A stretch of 64,000 nt of DNA from Lentibacillus daqui (GCF_027186265.1 NZ_CP114176.1:2604001-2668000); one strand, 5' to 3'. Positions 1 through 9,567 are shown, counted from the stretch's first letter. Notes: generated from the sequence alone by a model not told the origin. Numbers and translations are program-made.

Positions 1-912
1 GGCATATTTCTTCTCATGGAACGATCTGGCGTTGACAATCTGGTCCCCCCTGCTTGCTTGTCTTGACAATGGAATCAATAGCATCGGTTTCTGCAATGCC
101 AAAAATTCAAAGATGGCATTGGATCCGGCACGTGATAACACAAAATCGGTAGCGGCAAACAAATCCTTCAACGCTTCATTCACATATTCAAATTGGACAT
201 ATCCATCCCGGTTGATGCTGGAATCAATTTTACCATTTCCGCAAATGTGAGCAATTTGAAAGACTGGTAACAAGTCGTCCAAACTCTCCCTTACTGTGTT
301 ATTGATTTTTTCCGAGCCACCACTGCCGCCCATGATAAGCAACACTGGTTTCGAGCTTTTAAATCCACATAGTTTTAGCCCATTTTCCCTGTTGCCCTGA
401 AATAGTTCATCCCGGACAACGGCACCAACGTATTCTGCTTTCTTTTCCGGCAAATAGTTCATGGTTTCCGGGAATGTTGCCAAGACTTTTTTGGCAAATG
501 GAATAGCCAGTTTATTCGCAAGCCCCGGCGTGTAATCCGATTCATGGATGATTGCTGACACACCGCGTAATTTAGCAGCCATGATGACCGGTACAGAAAC
601 AAATCCGCCTTTGGAAAAGATAACTGATGGCTTTCGTTTACCAATAATCCGCCATGCCTGCATCGTTCCTTTTAACACTTTAAAGGGGTCTTTCAGATTT
701 TCTTTGGAAATATAGCGACGTAATTTTCCCGTGGAAATCGGATGATAGGTTACACCTTCCAATTGTTCAATCAAGGTGCGTTCGATCCCTTTTTTTGATC
801 CAATATAATCTATGTCCCATCCTTCTTGCCGGAACACAGGAATCAATGCCAGATTCACAATAACATGTCCGGCAGTCCCCCCACCGGTAAAAAGGATCCG
901 CTTCTTTTTCAT
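1..912 (-). CDS. murG: UDP-GlcNAc:undecaprenyl-PP-MurNAc-pentapeptide GlcNAc transferase MurG (3' end outside window)
   Basis: Makes lipid II by adding GlcNAc to lipid I at the inner face of the membrane during peptidoglycan synthesis. The start is ATG at 912, and 304 codons are open to the window edge, so the C-terminus (about 50 residues by family length) is missing. The N-terminus FTGGGTAGHV is the glycine-rich lipid-binding loop of GT28 enzymes. The MGGSGGS turn opens the C-terminal domain, and LSRAGSNAIFEFLALQKPML near residue 265-285 is the UDP-GlcNAc-binding segment. An upstream dispersed repeat begins about 20 bases before the start. The gene stands outside a visible dcw cluster, as in several Bacillaceae with an extra murG. 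Confidence 0.9.
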   Translation of the reverse strand, partial: MKKKRILFTGGGTAGHVIVNLALIPVFRQEGWDIDYIGSKKGIERTLIEQLEGVTYHPISTGKLRRYISKENLKDPFKVLKGTMQAWRIIGKRKPSVIFSKGGFVSVPVIMAAKLRGVSAIIHESDYTPGLANKLAIPFAKKVLATFPETMNYLPEKKAEYVGAVVRDELFQGNRENGLKLCGFKSSKPVLLIMGGSGGSEKINNTVRESLDDLLPVFQIAHICGNGKIDSSINRDGYVQFEYVNEALKDLFAATDFVLSRAGSNAIFEFLALQKPMLLIPLSRQASRGDQIVNARSFHEKKYA

Positions 913-932
913 AAAAATGTCTTCCTTTCTAA

Positions 933-1120
933 AGAACAAAGGTGGAAGCGCCCGGTTAGCAACGTACAAACTGGAAGACTCCTGACGAGATAAAGGAAAC
1001 ACGATGAGCGATCAGCGAATCGATGTTGACTTATCGTAGGAAGGCGTCTGAAGTTTGCTAGTTGCTGGGCGCTGGAGCCAGACGAGGCTCGCCCTGTTCT
1101 AAACTGAGTAAAGCGCAAAT
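933..1120. repeat. Dispersed repeat A, copy 1
   Basis: About 185 bp, closely related to 21118-21302 and 41692-41931. Conserved blocks are AAGCGCCCGGTTAGC, GACGAGATAAAGGAAACA, GATGTTGACTTATCGTAGGA and CTGGGCGCTGGAGCC. The two ends are partly complementary (AGCGCCC near the left, GGGCGCT near the right), so the unit can fold back on itself. No plausible protein is encoded; the open frame on the minus strand here is a by-product of the repeat. Confidence 0.8.
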
Positions 1121-1381
1121 TTTCATATTTTCTTTTCTAATCTTAAAACGAATATGCTGTTGCGATCATCTTTAATCCTACTGGAAAATCAACAAAAACG
1201 GAAGAAAATTAACCCGTGCCAGGCACGCGAACATTCTGAATAGTTTCGGTTCCTGGCACGCATATATTTATCGCAGTGTAACTGGCTGTAAGGCTCTCAC
1301 TTCAAGAATAGAGAAAATATAAAAATTCTAAGTGAGAGATCCAACAGCCAGTAACGGCCCGATTGGTTAGGAAGTTTCACT
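1121..1381. other. Intergenic hairpin region downstream of nupC
   Basis: There are two fold-back structures. At 1214-1263, CGTGCCAGG and CCTGGCACG flank a loop of about 30 bases. At 1279-1353, ACTGGCTGT and ACAGCCAGT enclose a second pair, CTCTCACTT and AAGTGAGAG, making a long interrupted stem that ends just 3' of the nupC stop. The second may act as the nupC 3' end, although there is no clear T-run. No gene is seen. Confidence 0.5.
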
Positions 1382-2569
1382 TTATAAGAATAACCCGGCA
1401 ACGGTTGCTGATAAAATGGAAGCAAGTGTTGCTCCAACCAACAATTTCAGGCCGAATGACGAAACTTGCGCTGCCTTTTTTTGATCAATACCTTGTACAG
1501 TACCGGCGATAATTCCAATCGATGAAAAGTTAGCAAAGCTCGTCAGGAACACCGTTACAATCCCGATTGTTTTTTCCGACATTTGCCCAAGCATCGATTG
1601 GAAATCAAGCATGGCAACAAATTCATTGGTAACAATTTTGGTTCCCATCACGCCACCAGCTTGAATGACCTCACTTGGCGAAATACCCATTAAAATCCCG
1701 AGCGGTGAAAGTATATAACCAAGAATTTCTTGCAAAGTGACACCCGCGAAAATGAGCTGGATCAGCCAATTCACCAGGTCTAGTGACGCAATAAAAGCAA
1801 TCAGCATGGCAGCAACGATTAATGCTACCTTCCCCCCGTCCAGTGCACCATTTCCCATTGCTTCAAAGATACTTCCATCTTGGGAAACATCTTTCACATC
1901 AACCTTATCCTCGGCTTTAGGTACCTTGACCGGTGCAATAATTGATGCGATCATCACTGCACTAAACATGTTTAGCGGCAATGCAACCAGTACATATTGC
2001 GCCGGAAGAATTTGAATGTACGAACCAACAATGGATGCCGACACCGATCCTATCGCCGAAGCACTGACAATATACAACCGGTTTTTATCCAAATGATGAA
2101 ACTGCGATTTAATCGCCAATAGCGCTTCTGACTGACCGAAAAAAACACTGTTTACCGCGTTAAACGATTCAACCTTTGGTACTCCGGTAATTTTAGACAA
2201 AATTCCGCCAATATATTTAATAATCAATGGCAAAATTTTCAAGTAAGTAAGAACAGATAAAAGGGTAGAGAAAAATATAATTAATAATAGAACATTAAAG
2301 AAAAACACACCACCCTCTTCCAAATTAAAACCACCCACAACAAAATTAATGCCGTCTTGGCCAAATTCTATCAACTTATTAAAACCGGCAGAAATACCAT
2401 TAATGATTTTTTGGCCCATTCCCGTTGAAAACATAAACCAGGTGATCAGCAGCTGACACACTAACATAACGATAATTCCTTGGTAATTAATATTCTTCTT
2501 GTCATTCGACATCAAATATGACAAACCAAGAACGACAATAATTGCAACAAGTCCCAGCAGAATATCCAC
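1382..2569 (-). CDS. nupC: NupC-type concentrative nucleoside transporter
   Basis: Cation-coupled nucleoside uptake across the cytoplasmic membrane (CNT family). At 395 aa it has the usual bacterial CNT length. A hydrophobic N-terminal domain (about 1-80) is followed by a gate domain (about 95-190) and a C-terminal transport domain carrying GTKIVTNEFVAM, the family signature. The start is GTG at 2569 with GGAGGAGG upstream. It lies 3' of pbuG on the same strand with a 250-bp gap, so the two purine-salvage transporters probably form a functional pair though not a tight operon. I looked for a purine riboswitch in front of either gene and saw none. Confidence 0.92.
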   Translation of the reverse strand: MDILLGLVAIIVVLGLSYLMSNDKKNINYQGIIVMLVCQLLITWFMFSTGMGQKIINGISAGFNKLIEFGQDGINFVVGGFNLEEGGVFFFNVLLLIIFFSTLLSVLTYLKILPLIIKYIGGILSKITGVPKVESFNAVNSVFFGQSEALLAIKSQFHHLDKNRLYIVSASAIGSVSASIVGSYIQILPAQYVLVALPLNMFSAVMIASIIAPVKVPKAEDKVDVKDVSQDGSIFEAMGNGALDGGKVALIVAAMLIAFIASLDLVNWLIQLIFAGVTLQEILGYILSPLGILMGISPSEVIQAGGVMGTKIVTNEFVAMLDFQSMLGQMSEKTIGIVTVFLTSFANFSSIGIIAGTVQGIDQKKAAQVSSFGLKLLVGATLASILSATVAGLFL

Positions 2570-2820
2570 GGGGCAACCTCCTCCAGACTAAAAATAATTG
2601 TAGAATACACATACAATTGTAAATGCTTTGGTTTACACCGATCGACAAATTACAACCCCATACGTTTCCATTCAACATTTTAACAAGATATCCGCCACTA
2701 GGCAACTAGAAAGTGTAAACGGTTCCTTTCCTCCAAATCATTACAGCTTGTTTTCTCCTCTTGGTACGGACTATTTGTATTGCTCAGCTCAATCAAAATG
2801 AATCACTCCTATAGATAATC

Positions 2821-4110
2821 CTAGTGCGCTGGGAAGAAAACCATTTGCAGGACAAAGATGACCCCAAATAGGTAAAGAATCCAATGAACATCTTTTCCTT
2901 TGCCACTTACCAATTTCAATAAAGGGTAGGTTATAAATCCGATCGAGATCCCTGTAGCAATGCTTGACGTCAAAGGCATTGTCAGGATAATTGCAAATGC
3001 CGGAAAAGCTTCGTCGAACGATTTCCAATTGATTCGTGCCAGCCCTTCCATCATGAAACAACCAACAATGATTAATACCGGAGCAGTAATCGCAGACAAG
3101 TCGGCAATCGCACCAATAATCGGCGTAAAAAATATCGAAATAGCAAACAAAATAGCGACAACAACCGAGGTTAACCCGGTTCTTCCCCCTGCTGCTACAC
3201 CTGACGTTGATTCAACATATGCCGTGGATGGACTTGTCCCAAACATGGAGCCGATGGTTGTTGCCGTTGCATCAGCCAATAGTGCTGATTTGGCTCGTGG
3301 CAGCTTGCCGTTTTTCATAAAACCAGCCTGTTCAGCGACCCCGATTAACGTGCCCGTCGTGTCGAAAATTGTGACAAGTAAAAAGGCAAAAACAACTGTA
3401 TAGAGCCCATTACTAAACACACCGGCAATATCTATATCGAAAAACACGGGAGCTGGTGGCGCAGAGATAAATCCATGAAACGACAATTGCCCAGTAAAAA
3501 AGCCAATAACACCGGTTACGACCATCCCGATAAACAAGGCTCCCGGTACATTCCACGTCATTAGAATTAATGTGATAAACAGCCCTGCCAATGTTAATAC
3601 AGTTCCGGGAGCATGTAAATCACCAAATGCCACCATTGTTTCTTCATTAGGTACGACGATTCCGGACATTTTCAATCCCATAAAAGCGATAAACAAGCCA
3701 ATCCCGGAAGTAATACCGAACTTCAATGATAGCGGAATGGCTTCGATTAGCGTTTCGCGCAATGTCGTCAAACTTAAGATAATAAACACAATACCCGCCA
3801 AAAATACAGTTCCAAATATAACCTGATACGATAAACCTTGCGTAGCTACCACACTGGCAAAATAAGCATTCATTCCCATCCCTGGTGCAATGGCAAACGG
3901 ATAATTCGCAAAAAGCGCCATGCATAACGTACCTATGACAGCTGATATAACGGTAGCCATAAACACTTGATTAAACGGTACGCCCGCAGCTGATAGAATA
4001 GCCGGATTGACAACGATAATATAAACCATCGTCAAAAAAGTTGTTACACCGCCAACTATTTCAGTTTGGATATTTGTATGATTCTGTTTTAATTTAAATA
4101 ATCTTTCCAT
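2821..4110 (-). CDS. pbuG: AzgA/NCS2-type hypoxanthine/guanine permease
   Basis: Purine-base:cation symporter, about 429 aa with 10 or more membrane segments. Family signatures seen are APGMGMNAYFA in the first third and GTSPSTAYVESTSGVAAGGR past the middle. The start is placed at ATG 4110 because AAGGTG lies 6-7 bases upstream; the in-frame ATG at 4125 would lie before this site. It acts with nupC next door in scavenging purines. At 4201-4223 the dyad TAGTCAAAA/TTTTGACTA lies about 90 bases upstream and is a candidate operator; that role is inference. Confidence 0.92.
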   Translation of the reverse strand: MERLFKLKQNHTNIQTEIVGGVTTFLTMVYIIVVNPAILSAAGVPFNQVFMATVISAVIGTLCMALFANYPFAIAPGMGMNAYFASVVATQGLSYQVIFGTVFLAGIVFIILSLTTLRETLIEAIPLSLKFGITSGIGLFIAFMGLKMSGIVVPNEETMVAFGDLHAPGTVLTLAGLFITLILMTWNVPGALFIGMVVTGVIGFFTGQLSFHGFISAPPAPVFFDIDIAGVFSNGLYTVVFAFLLVTIFDTTGTLIGVAEQAGFMKNGKLPRAKSALLADATATTIGSMFGTSPSTAYVESTSGVAAGGRTGLTSVVVAILFAISIFFTPIIGAIADLSAITAPVLIIVGCFMMEGLARINWKSFDEAFPAFAIILTMPLTSSIATGISIGFITYPLLKLVSGKGKDVHWILYLFGVIFVLQMVFFPAH

Positions 4111-4200
4111 CACACACACCTTCATTTACGAATGATTATAACAACTATTTAATATAATATTCGTTTTCCGCGATTTATGCAATAGACATTTCAGAAAAAA

Positions 4201-4223
4201 TAGTCAAAATTGAGTTTTGACTA
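4201..4223. promoter_or_regulatory. Perfect 9-bp dyad upstream of pbuG
   Basis: TAGTCAAAA, a 5-base gap, then TTTTGACTA. The dyad sits between the divergent pbuG (minus) and the coiled-coil gene (plus). Its T-rich right arm gives no terminator geometry for either gene, so an operator is the more likely reading. Confidence 0.35.
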
Positions 4224-4310
4224 TCTTTGACATCCGGAAACCATTATTTTCCTCTGTTGATTTTACAAATTTGAACTGGGTTAATCCTTTCAAAATGGCA
4301 TTTCATCAAG

Positions 4311-4338
4311 ATGACTAATTCCTTAAACATGCTATAAT
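4311..4338 (+). promoter_or_regulatory. Putative sigma-A promoter of the coiled-coil gene
   Basis: ATGACT (4311-4316), 16-base spacer, TATAAT (4333-4338). It lies 35 bases upstream of an AAAAAAGGAGG ribosome binding site and the ATG at 4373. Confidence 0.5.
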
Positions 4339-4372
4339 AGAGATAAATATTAGAAAAAAGGAGGCTCTAAAA

Positions 4373-5107
4373 ATGCATGAAGATATTCAACTAGTTTTAA
4401 CAGAAATAAATAAATTAAACAGTAAGTTCGATTCACAAGAAGGTAAGCTGGATTCCCTTGAAAAACGGTTTGACGTCCAAGAAAATAGGTTTGACTCACT
4501 CGAGAAACGTTTCGATACCCAGGAGGATAAATTCGATTCACTCGAGAAACGTTTCGATACCCAAGAGGATAAATTCGATTCACTTGAAAAACGTTTTGAT
4601 GCCCAGGAGGATAAATTCGATTCACTTGAAAAACGTTTTGATGCCCAAGACGATAGGCTAGATGCAATTGATAATCGTTTTGATGCCCAGGATGATAGAT
4701 TTGACGCAATCGATAATCGTTTTGATGTCCAAGACGATAGGTTTGATGCAATTGACAATCGTCTTGATGCTCAGGATGGCAAGTTTGACAAAATTGATAG
4801 TCGTTTTAATGCCCAGGATAGCAAATTTGACGCAATTGAAACGAAAATGGATTCACTCGAGAAAACAATGAATAGCGGCTTTAAAAACCTCAAGGAAGAA
4901 ATGGCAATGAATCATTCACTCCTCAAAACAAATCATAGTATGGAATATAACCTTCTTAGACAAGTCCATCACGATGTTAAATATACAAAAGATCAGGTTG
5001 GCAAAAATACAGAATTAAAGGCAGATGTGGATACACTAAAGGAGACGGTTTCTGACATGCAATCTGATATCAAATTACTTAAAAGAGTAACTACAACACA
5101 GCAATAA
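4373..5107 (+). CDS. Heptad-repeat coiled-coil protein
   Basis: Unrecognised 244-aa soluble protein with no signal peptide or membrane segment. From about residue 20 to 175 it is an uninterrupted series of some 22 heptads of form [FL]D-x-[QLI]-[ED]-x-[KR]. FDSLEKR (Leu at d) and FDAQEDK (Gln at d) alternate, so the natural unit is 14 residues. The C-terminal 70 residues (GFKNLKEEMAMN...) are a second predicted coiled coil without the repeat. At DNA level the 42-bp units at 4490-4640 are almost identical, which points to recent tandem amplification and possible length variation. Strong ribosome binding site, own promoter and terminator: a monocistronic gene. A filamentous or scaffold role is only a guess. 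Confidence 0.8.
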   Translation: MHEDIQLVLTEINKLNSKFDSQEGKLDSLEKRFDVQENRFDSLEKRFDTQEDKFDSLEKRFDTQEDKFDSLEKRFDAQEDKFDSLEKRFDAQDDRLDAIDNRFDAQDDRFDAIDNRFDVQDDRFDAIDNRLDAQDGKFDKIDSRFNAQDSKFDAIETKMDSLEKTMNSGFKNLKEEMAMNHSLLKTNHSMEYNLLRQVHHDVKYTKDQVGKNTELKADVDTLKETVSDMQSDIKLLKRVTTTQQ

Positions 5108-5128
5108 TCCTCCATTCATTTGACATAC

Positions 5129-5171
5129 AAAAGCCCCGTCATGGTATTTAACCAAGATGGGGCTTTTATAT
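5129..5171. terminator. Bidirectional terminator
   Basis: AAAAGCCCC and GGGGCTTTT (5129-5167) with further inner pairs (TGG/CCA), followed by T/A runs on both sides. It serves the converging coiled-coil gene and odhB. Confidence 0.9.
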
Positions 5172-5176
5172 TTACA

Positions 5177-6457
5177 TTAGCCTTCTAACAATAAATCATA
5201 TGGGTCTTCTAACATCTGTTTAATGCGTACCAGGAATTGTACGGCTTCCGCGCCATCCACAACACGGTGGTCATAGGATAGGGCAAGATACATCATTGGC
5301 CGCACTTCAATGGAACCATCCGGCATTGCCATTGGTCGTTTTATAATGTTATGCATTCCCAAGATACCTACCTGTGGTGCATTTAGAATCGGTGTTGACA
5401 TCATCGATCCGAATGTACCGCCATTTGTGATTGTGAATGTACCACCTTGTAAGTCTTTTAATGACAGTTCTTTATTTTTGGCCTTCACACTGAGTTCACC
5501 AATCGCACGTTCAACACCGGCGAAATCAAGACGATCGGCATCACGAACAACTGGTACGACCAATCCCTCTTCTGTTGATACAGCAATTCCGATATCGTAA
5601 AACTTCTTCAATACCAGTTCATTGCCTTGAATTTCCGAGTTGATTTCCGGAAATTCTTTTAGTGCCCCAACAACTGCTTTGGTAAAGAATGACATAAAGC
5701 CAAGTTTAACATCATGTTTTTTGATGAAATTCTCTTTCCGTTCACTACGCAATTTCATCACTGCGGTCATATCGACTTCATTAAAAGTTGTCAACATGGC
5801 AGTTTCATGCTGTACAGCAACAAGATTCTTGGCAATCGTTTGGCGACGTCTGGATAGCTTGATGCGCTCAACAGGCTTGTCAAATTCCGTCTTTTCGGAT
5901 TGCTTTGTTGCTTCTTGTTTGGCCGGCTTTTGCTCTTGTTTTGGCTCATTTTCAGCCTTGGCTACTGCTTCAACATCTTCCGGACGAACCCGGCCCAATG
6001 GATCGCGAGTACTAACCTGGCTCAAATCAATGTTTAATTCACGCGCGCGTTTTCTAGCTGCAGGTGAAGCAACCACATCTTGTTTGTTGTCATCTGCCTG
6101 TTGATCTTTTTGTGGTTCCGCTTGTTTTGGTGCCTCTTGTTTTGATTCTTCCTGTTTCGGCTGTTCATCTGCTTTCGCTTTGTCTTTTGTTTCGGATGAA
6201 GACGTGTCTCCAGAAGCTTCCCCATTTTCGTCAACTTTGGCGATCACATCTCCAACTTCGACATCATCACCTTCATTGGCGACGATTTCGGTAAGTACCC
6301 CAGCGGAATCAGCATTAACCTCCACGTTTACTTTATCTGTCTCCAGTTCAACAACGGCGTCACCTTTTTCAATCTTGTCACCTTTTTTTACTAACCATTC
6401 GGCGATTGTTCCTTCTGTAATGGATTCTGCCAGCTCCGGTATTTTAATCTCTTTCAC
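5177..6457 (-). CDS. odhB: Dihydrolipoyllysine succinyltransferase, E2 of 2-oxoglutarate dehydrogenase
   Basis: Transfers the succinyl group from lipoamide to CoA in the TCA cycle. 426 aa. Residues 1-76 form the lipoyl domain, with the lipoylated Lys42 in ETDKVNV. A charged Gln/Lys/Glu-rich linker follows. About 128-165 is the peripheral-subunit-binding domain (ASPAARKRARE, with Gly-Arg-Val near its end). The catalytic domain ends with YDHRVVDGAEA, giving His397 and Asp401. The start overlaps the odhA stop by 14 bases, so the two are translationally coupled. E3 (lpd) is not in the window. Confidence 0.96.
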   Translation of the reverse strand: MKEIKIPELAESITEGTIAEWLVKKGDKIEKGDAVVELETDKVNVEVNADSAGVLTEIVANEGDDVEVGDVIAKVDENGEASGDTSSSETKDKAKADEQPKQEESKQEAPKQAEPQKDQQADDNKQDVVASPAARKRARELNIDLSQVSTRDPLGRVRPEDVEAVAKAENEPKQEQKPAKQEATKQSEKTEFDKPVERIKLSRRRQTIAKNLVAVQHETAMLTTFNEVDMTAVMKLRSERKENFIKKHDVKLGFMSFFTKAVVGALKEFPEINSEIQGNELVLKKFYDIGIAVSTEEGLVVPVVRDADRLDFAGVERAIGELSVKAKNKELSLKDLQGGTFTITNGGTFGSMMSTPILNAPQVGILGMHNIIKRPMAMPDGSIEVRPMMYLALSYDHRVVDGAEAVQFLVRIKQMLEDPYDLLLEG

Positions 6458-9308
6458 GGGTATCTCCTCCTTGTGGTTCTCTTATTGCTTCTTGGACGAC
6501 TTGGTTTTGTTCAGTTTTATGCACATTGGGTTCTCCAACTGCTGGAGCAGAACGGTTTGGACGACCAACATATCGGATGGACTGGCCTTCTTTCACCAAT
6601 TCTTTCAGATATTCAACAACAATGACCCAGGCACCCATATTTTGCGGTTCTTCCTGGACCCAAACGATTTCTTCCAGGTTAGGTAGCTGCTCCAGTTCTT
6701 TCACCAATTCTTTTTTTGGAAATGGATAGATTTGCTCCAATCGCAACACACGGAGCCAGTCAAATGAGTTTTCAGATTTATCGATTGCGTCCTCAATGTC
6801 GACCATGACTTTTCCGCTGCCGATCAGTAGTCGTTTAGCATTTTTCTTGCTTACTTTCAAATTAGGCTGTGACCGAAGCGGCTGGAATTTACCCTCTGTA
6901 AATTCCTTCGCTTCTGATGCAACACGCTGATTTCTTAATAAACTTTTTGGTGTCATTAAAATCAATGGTCTAGCTTCCTCACGCCCACGCATCGCTGCTT
7001 GACGACGGATTAAATGGAAAAATTGTGCTGACGATGTCACGTTGGCGACAATCATATTATTTTCTGCAGCCAGTTGCAGAAAACGTTCCAATCGTGCACT
7101 GGAGTGTTCTGGACCTTGACCTTCATAGCCATGTGGCAGAAGGACAACCATGTTTGATTTTTCGCCCCATTTAGCACGGGAGGCGGAAATAAACTGGTCA
7201 AAGATCACTTGTGCGGCATTCGCAAAATCGCCAAATTGTGCTTCCCATAAGACCAATGTGTTTGGTGATTGAACGCTGTAGCCATATTCAAAGCCCAATA
7301 CGCCAGCTTCTGAAAGTGGACTGTTACGAATATCAAATGATGCCTTTGCCTCATCCAAACCATGCATTAAGCAATACGAATCACGTTTTTCGACATCATG
7401 CAATACAACATGACGGTGTGCAAATGTTCCACGCTCGGAGTCCTGACCGGTCAAGCGAATTGGAATACCGTCCTTTAAAATGGAGGCATAGGCCAATGCT
7501 TCCCCGGCACCCCAGTCGACCTTATTTCCTTTATCCAGCATGCTCTCACGCCGCTTTAAGATTTTCTCCAACTTCTTAAAACCAGTAAAACCCTCTGGAC
7601 GTTTTAGCAACCCTTCATTTAATTCCTTTAATTGGTCAAGTGGAACTGCCGTTTCAAAGCGGTCAATACCATTGGTCAGTGCTTTTGGCATGCTTTTTGC
7701 TTCTGCATGGCCATTATCATTCTCTTTCATACCTTCAAAGATATCCCGCAAATCACCTTGTACTTTTTCTTTCATTTGCGACAAGGCATTGTCTTCCAAA
7801 ACACCTTCTTCTTGCAAAGCATTCGCAAACACAGTAGCAACAGTCGGATGTTTATCAATCTCCTGATAAAGCTGCGGCTGGGTTGTTCTTGGTTCATCCA
7901 TTTCATTATGGCCATAGCGGCGGTAACCTACCAAATCAATTAAAAAGTCTTTATGGAATGTTTTCCGATATTCATAGGCAAAGTTCATAGCTGAAATACA
8001 GGCAATCGGATCGTCGGCATTAACATGAATGATCGGGATCTCAAACCCTTTTGCCAAATCACTTGCATAACGAGTAGAACGTCCGTCTTTTTGATCAGTC
8101 GTATATCCGACAAGGTTGTTGGTAATTAAATGCAAGGTTCCACCAGTTCGATAACCTGGCAATCCGCTCAGATTTAAAGATTCCGCAACGACACCTTCTC
8201 CAATAAAAGCGGCATCCCCATGAATTAACACATTAAATGCTTTGTCCAAGTCTTGTTTTGGATAACCCCTTTCACTCCGATCGTCTTGTGCCGCTCTGGT
8301 AATCCCTTGAACAACCGAATTGACAAATTCCAAGTGGGACGGGTTATTTGCCAATGTAATGCGTGTCGACTCGTCGTCACCATCTCTGACCTCCGTTGTT
8401 GCTCCCAAATGATACTTCACATCACCAGTCCAGCCATAGTTAATCCCCATCGATCCTTCAGATGGAATCAACTCCTTATCTGGTGAATGGTGAAACTCGG
8501 AAAATATTTTGTCATATGGTTTTCCCAATATATGTGACAAAACACTCAGTCGACCGCGGTGTGCCATCCCCATCATAATATGATCAATTTTTTCATCTGT
8601 CGCATGCTTGACGACCTGATCAAGCATCGGAATCATTACTTCCAGTCCTTCGATGGAAAAACGTTTTTGCCCAACAAACGTTTTTTGTAAAAATTCCTCA
8701 AAACCTTCTACATGTGCAAGCCGTTCCAATAGTTGTTTCTTTTCCTCAGCGGATAACGATAATAAGAGATTTCCTGATTCGATACGTTCCAGCAACCATT
8801 TTCGTTCGTCATCATTATTTACGTGATCATATTCAAACGTGATCGTACCGGAATAATATTTCTTTAATTGTTCAACGACATCAAGTCCATTCTCGATGTG
8901 GCCCGGTGCATCTTCCCATAACCAGGAGGCAGGAATACCTTTTAAATCTTCCTCTGTTAATCCGTACGACTCTGGCTCTACAAGTTCTGACTTACGTTTT
9001 CTACTTCTTCCGACTGGATAAATGTCGGCTTCCAAATGACCGTAACGACGAATAGCCTCCACAAGTTTCATTGCCGAGGTCAATTTTTTAACGTCATTAA
9101 TGGAAGTTGAAGCTTGTGATATCGGTGCAGCACCATTGGTATGATGCGGCAATTCGGGAGCCCCATATTGATCAAACATTTCTTTTAAAGATGCATCAAT
9201 TGCTTCCGGATCCTCTTTGTATATCTCATATTGTTCTTCAATATACCCTAAGTTTGGTCCAAAAAATTCTCCCCAGAATCTTTCATGAGATTCTTCACTT
9301 TGTGCCAC
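6444..9308 (-). CDS. odhA: 2-oxoglutarate dehydrogenase E1 component
   Basis: Thiamine-diphosphate-dependent decarboxylation of 2-oxoglutarate and transfer to the lipoyl arm of OdhB. 954 aa, standard for the family. The N-terminal ERFWGEFFGPNLGYIEEQ segment is the E2-contact region. GMAHRGRLSVL, the ThDP/Mg motif beginning GDAAFIGEG and ending ITNNLVGYTT, and LLPHGYEGQGPEHSSARLER in the C-terminal half are all present. A short 5' leader separates it from a good promoter at 9374-9402. First gene of the odhAB operon. Confidence 0.97.
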   Translation of the reverse strand: MAQSEESHERFWGEFFGPNLGYIEEQYEIYKEDPEAIDASLKEMFDQYGAPELPHHTNGAAPISQASTSINDVKKLTSAMKLVEAIRRYGHLEADIYPVGRSRKRKSELVEPESYGLTEEDLKGIPASWLWEDAPGHIENGLDVVEQLKKYYSGTITFEYDHVNNDDERKWLLERIESGNLLLSLSAEEKKQLLERLAHVEGFEEFLQKTFVGQKRFSIEGLEVMIPMLDQVVKHATDEKIDHIMMGMAHRGRLSVLSHILGKPYDKIFSEFHHSPDKELIPSEGSMGINYGWTGDVKYHLGATTEVRDGDDESTRITLANNPSHLEFVNSVVQGITRAAQDDRSERGYPKQDLDKAFNVLIHGDAAFIGEGVVAESLNLSGLPGYRTGGTLHLITNNLVGYTTDQKDGRSTRYASDLAKGFEIPIIHVNADDPIACISAMNFAYEYRKTFHKDFLIDLVGYRRYGHNEMDEPRTTQPQLYQEIDKHPTVATVFANALQEEGVLEDNALSQMKEKVQGDLRDIFEGMKENDNGHAEAKSMPKALTNGIDRFETAVPLDQLKELNEGLLKRPEGFTGFKKLEKILKRRESMLDKGNKVDWGAGEALAYASILKDGIPIRLTGQDSERGTFAHRHVVLHDVEKRDSYCLMHGLDEAKASFDIRNSPLSEAGVLGFEYGYSVQSPNTLVLWEAQFGDFANAAQVIFDQFISASRAKWGEKSNMVVLLPHGYEGQGPEHSSARLERFLQLAAENNMIVANVTSSAQFFHLIRRQAAMRGREEARPLILMTPKSLLRNQRVASEAKEFTEGKFQPLRSQPNLKVSKKNAKRLLIGSGKVMVDIEDAIDKSENSFDWLRVLRLEQIYPFPKKELVKELEQLPNLEEIVWVQEEPQNMGAWVIVVEYLKELVKEGQSIRYVGRPNRSAPAVGEPNVHKTEQNQVVQEAIREPQGGDTRERD

Positions 9309-9337
9309 GTTAATATACCCCCATTAGCAGTTAACTG

Positions 9338-9355
9338 TACCGTTAAACAACGGTA
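9338..9355. promoter_or_regulatory. Perfect small hairpin in the odhA leader
   Basis: TACCGTT-AAAC-AACGGTA lies between the predicted transcription start and the odhA ribosome binding region. It could be an operator or an RNA hairpin. No terminator T-run follows. Confidence 0.4.
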
Positions 9356-9373
9356 TTTTCAAATTCCGTATCC

Positions 9374-9402
9374 ATTATAGACCGGTCAGGTGACTACATC
9401 AA
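9374..9402 (-). promoter_or_regulatory. Putative sigma-A promoter of odhAB
   Basis: On the minus strand TTGATG (9397-9402), 17-base spacer, TATAAT (9374-9379). This gives a leader of about 60 nt. The rest of 9403-9567 shows nothing else recognisable. Confidence 0.6.
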
Positions 9403-9567
9403 CTAATATACCCTATTTTATGAGGTAAAACAACATCAGTTCCAAAGTGAAATAGGAGTTATGATATTTGTAAAATAATGAATTTATTGCATAGTAAATT
9501 AAATTAGCTGTGCGCAACTTTTAAAATGTAAATACTGACAGGACTTTCATATCTTTTTTTCTTATGG

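Noticed and set aside
909..1118. Minus-strand 69-codon frame over repeat A copy 1
   Set aside because: Lies within a dispersed non-coding repeat; frame not kept in the other copies.
2570..4372. Possible purine riboswitch before nupC or pbuG
   Set aside because: No G-box core found on the minus strand of either leader; only a dyad at 4201-4223.
4350..4758. Two long minus-strand open frames opposite the coiled-coil gene
   Set aside because: They mirror the 42-bp repeat on the other strand (SSWASKRFS- and GHQN-type repeats), have no ribosome binding site, and the plus-strand frame has promoter, site and terminator.
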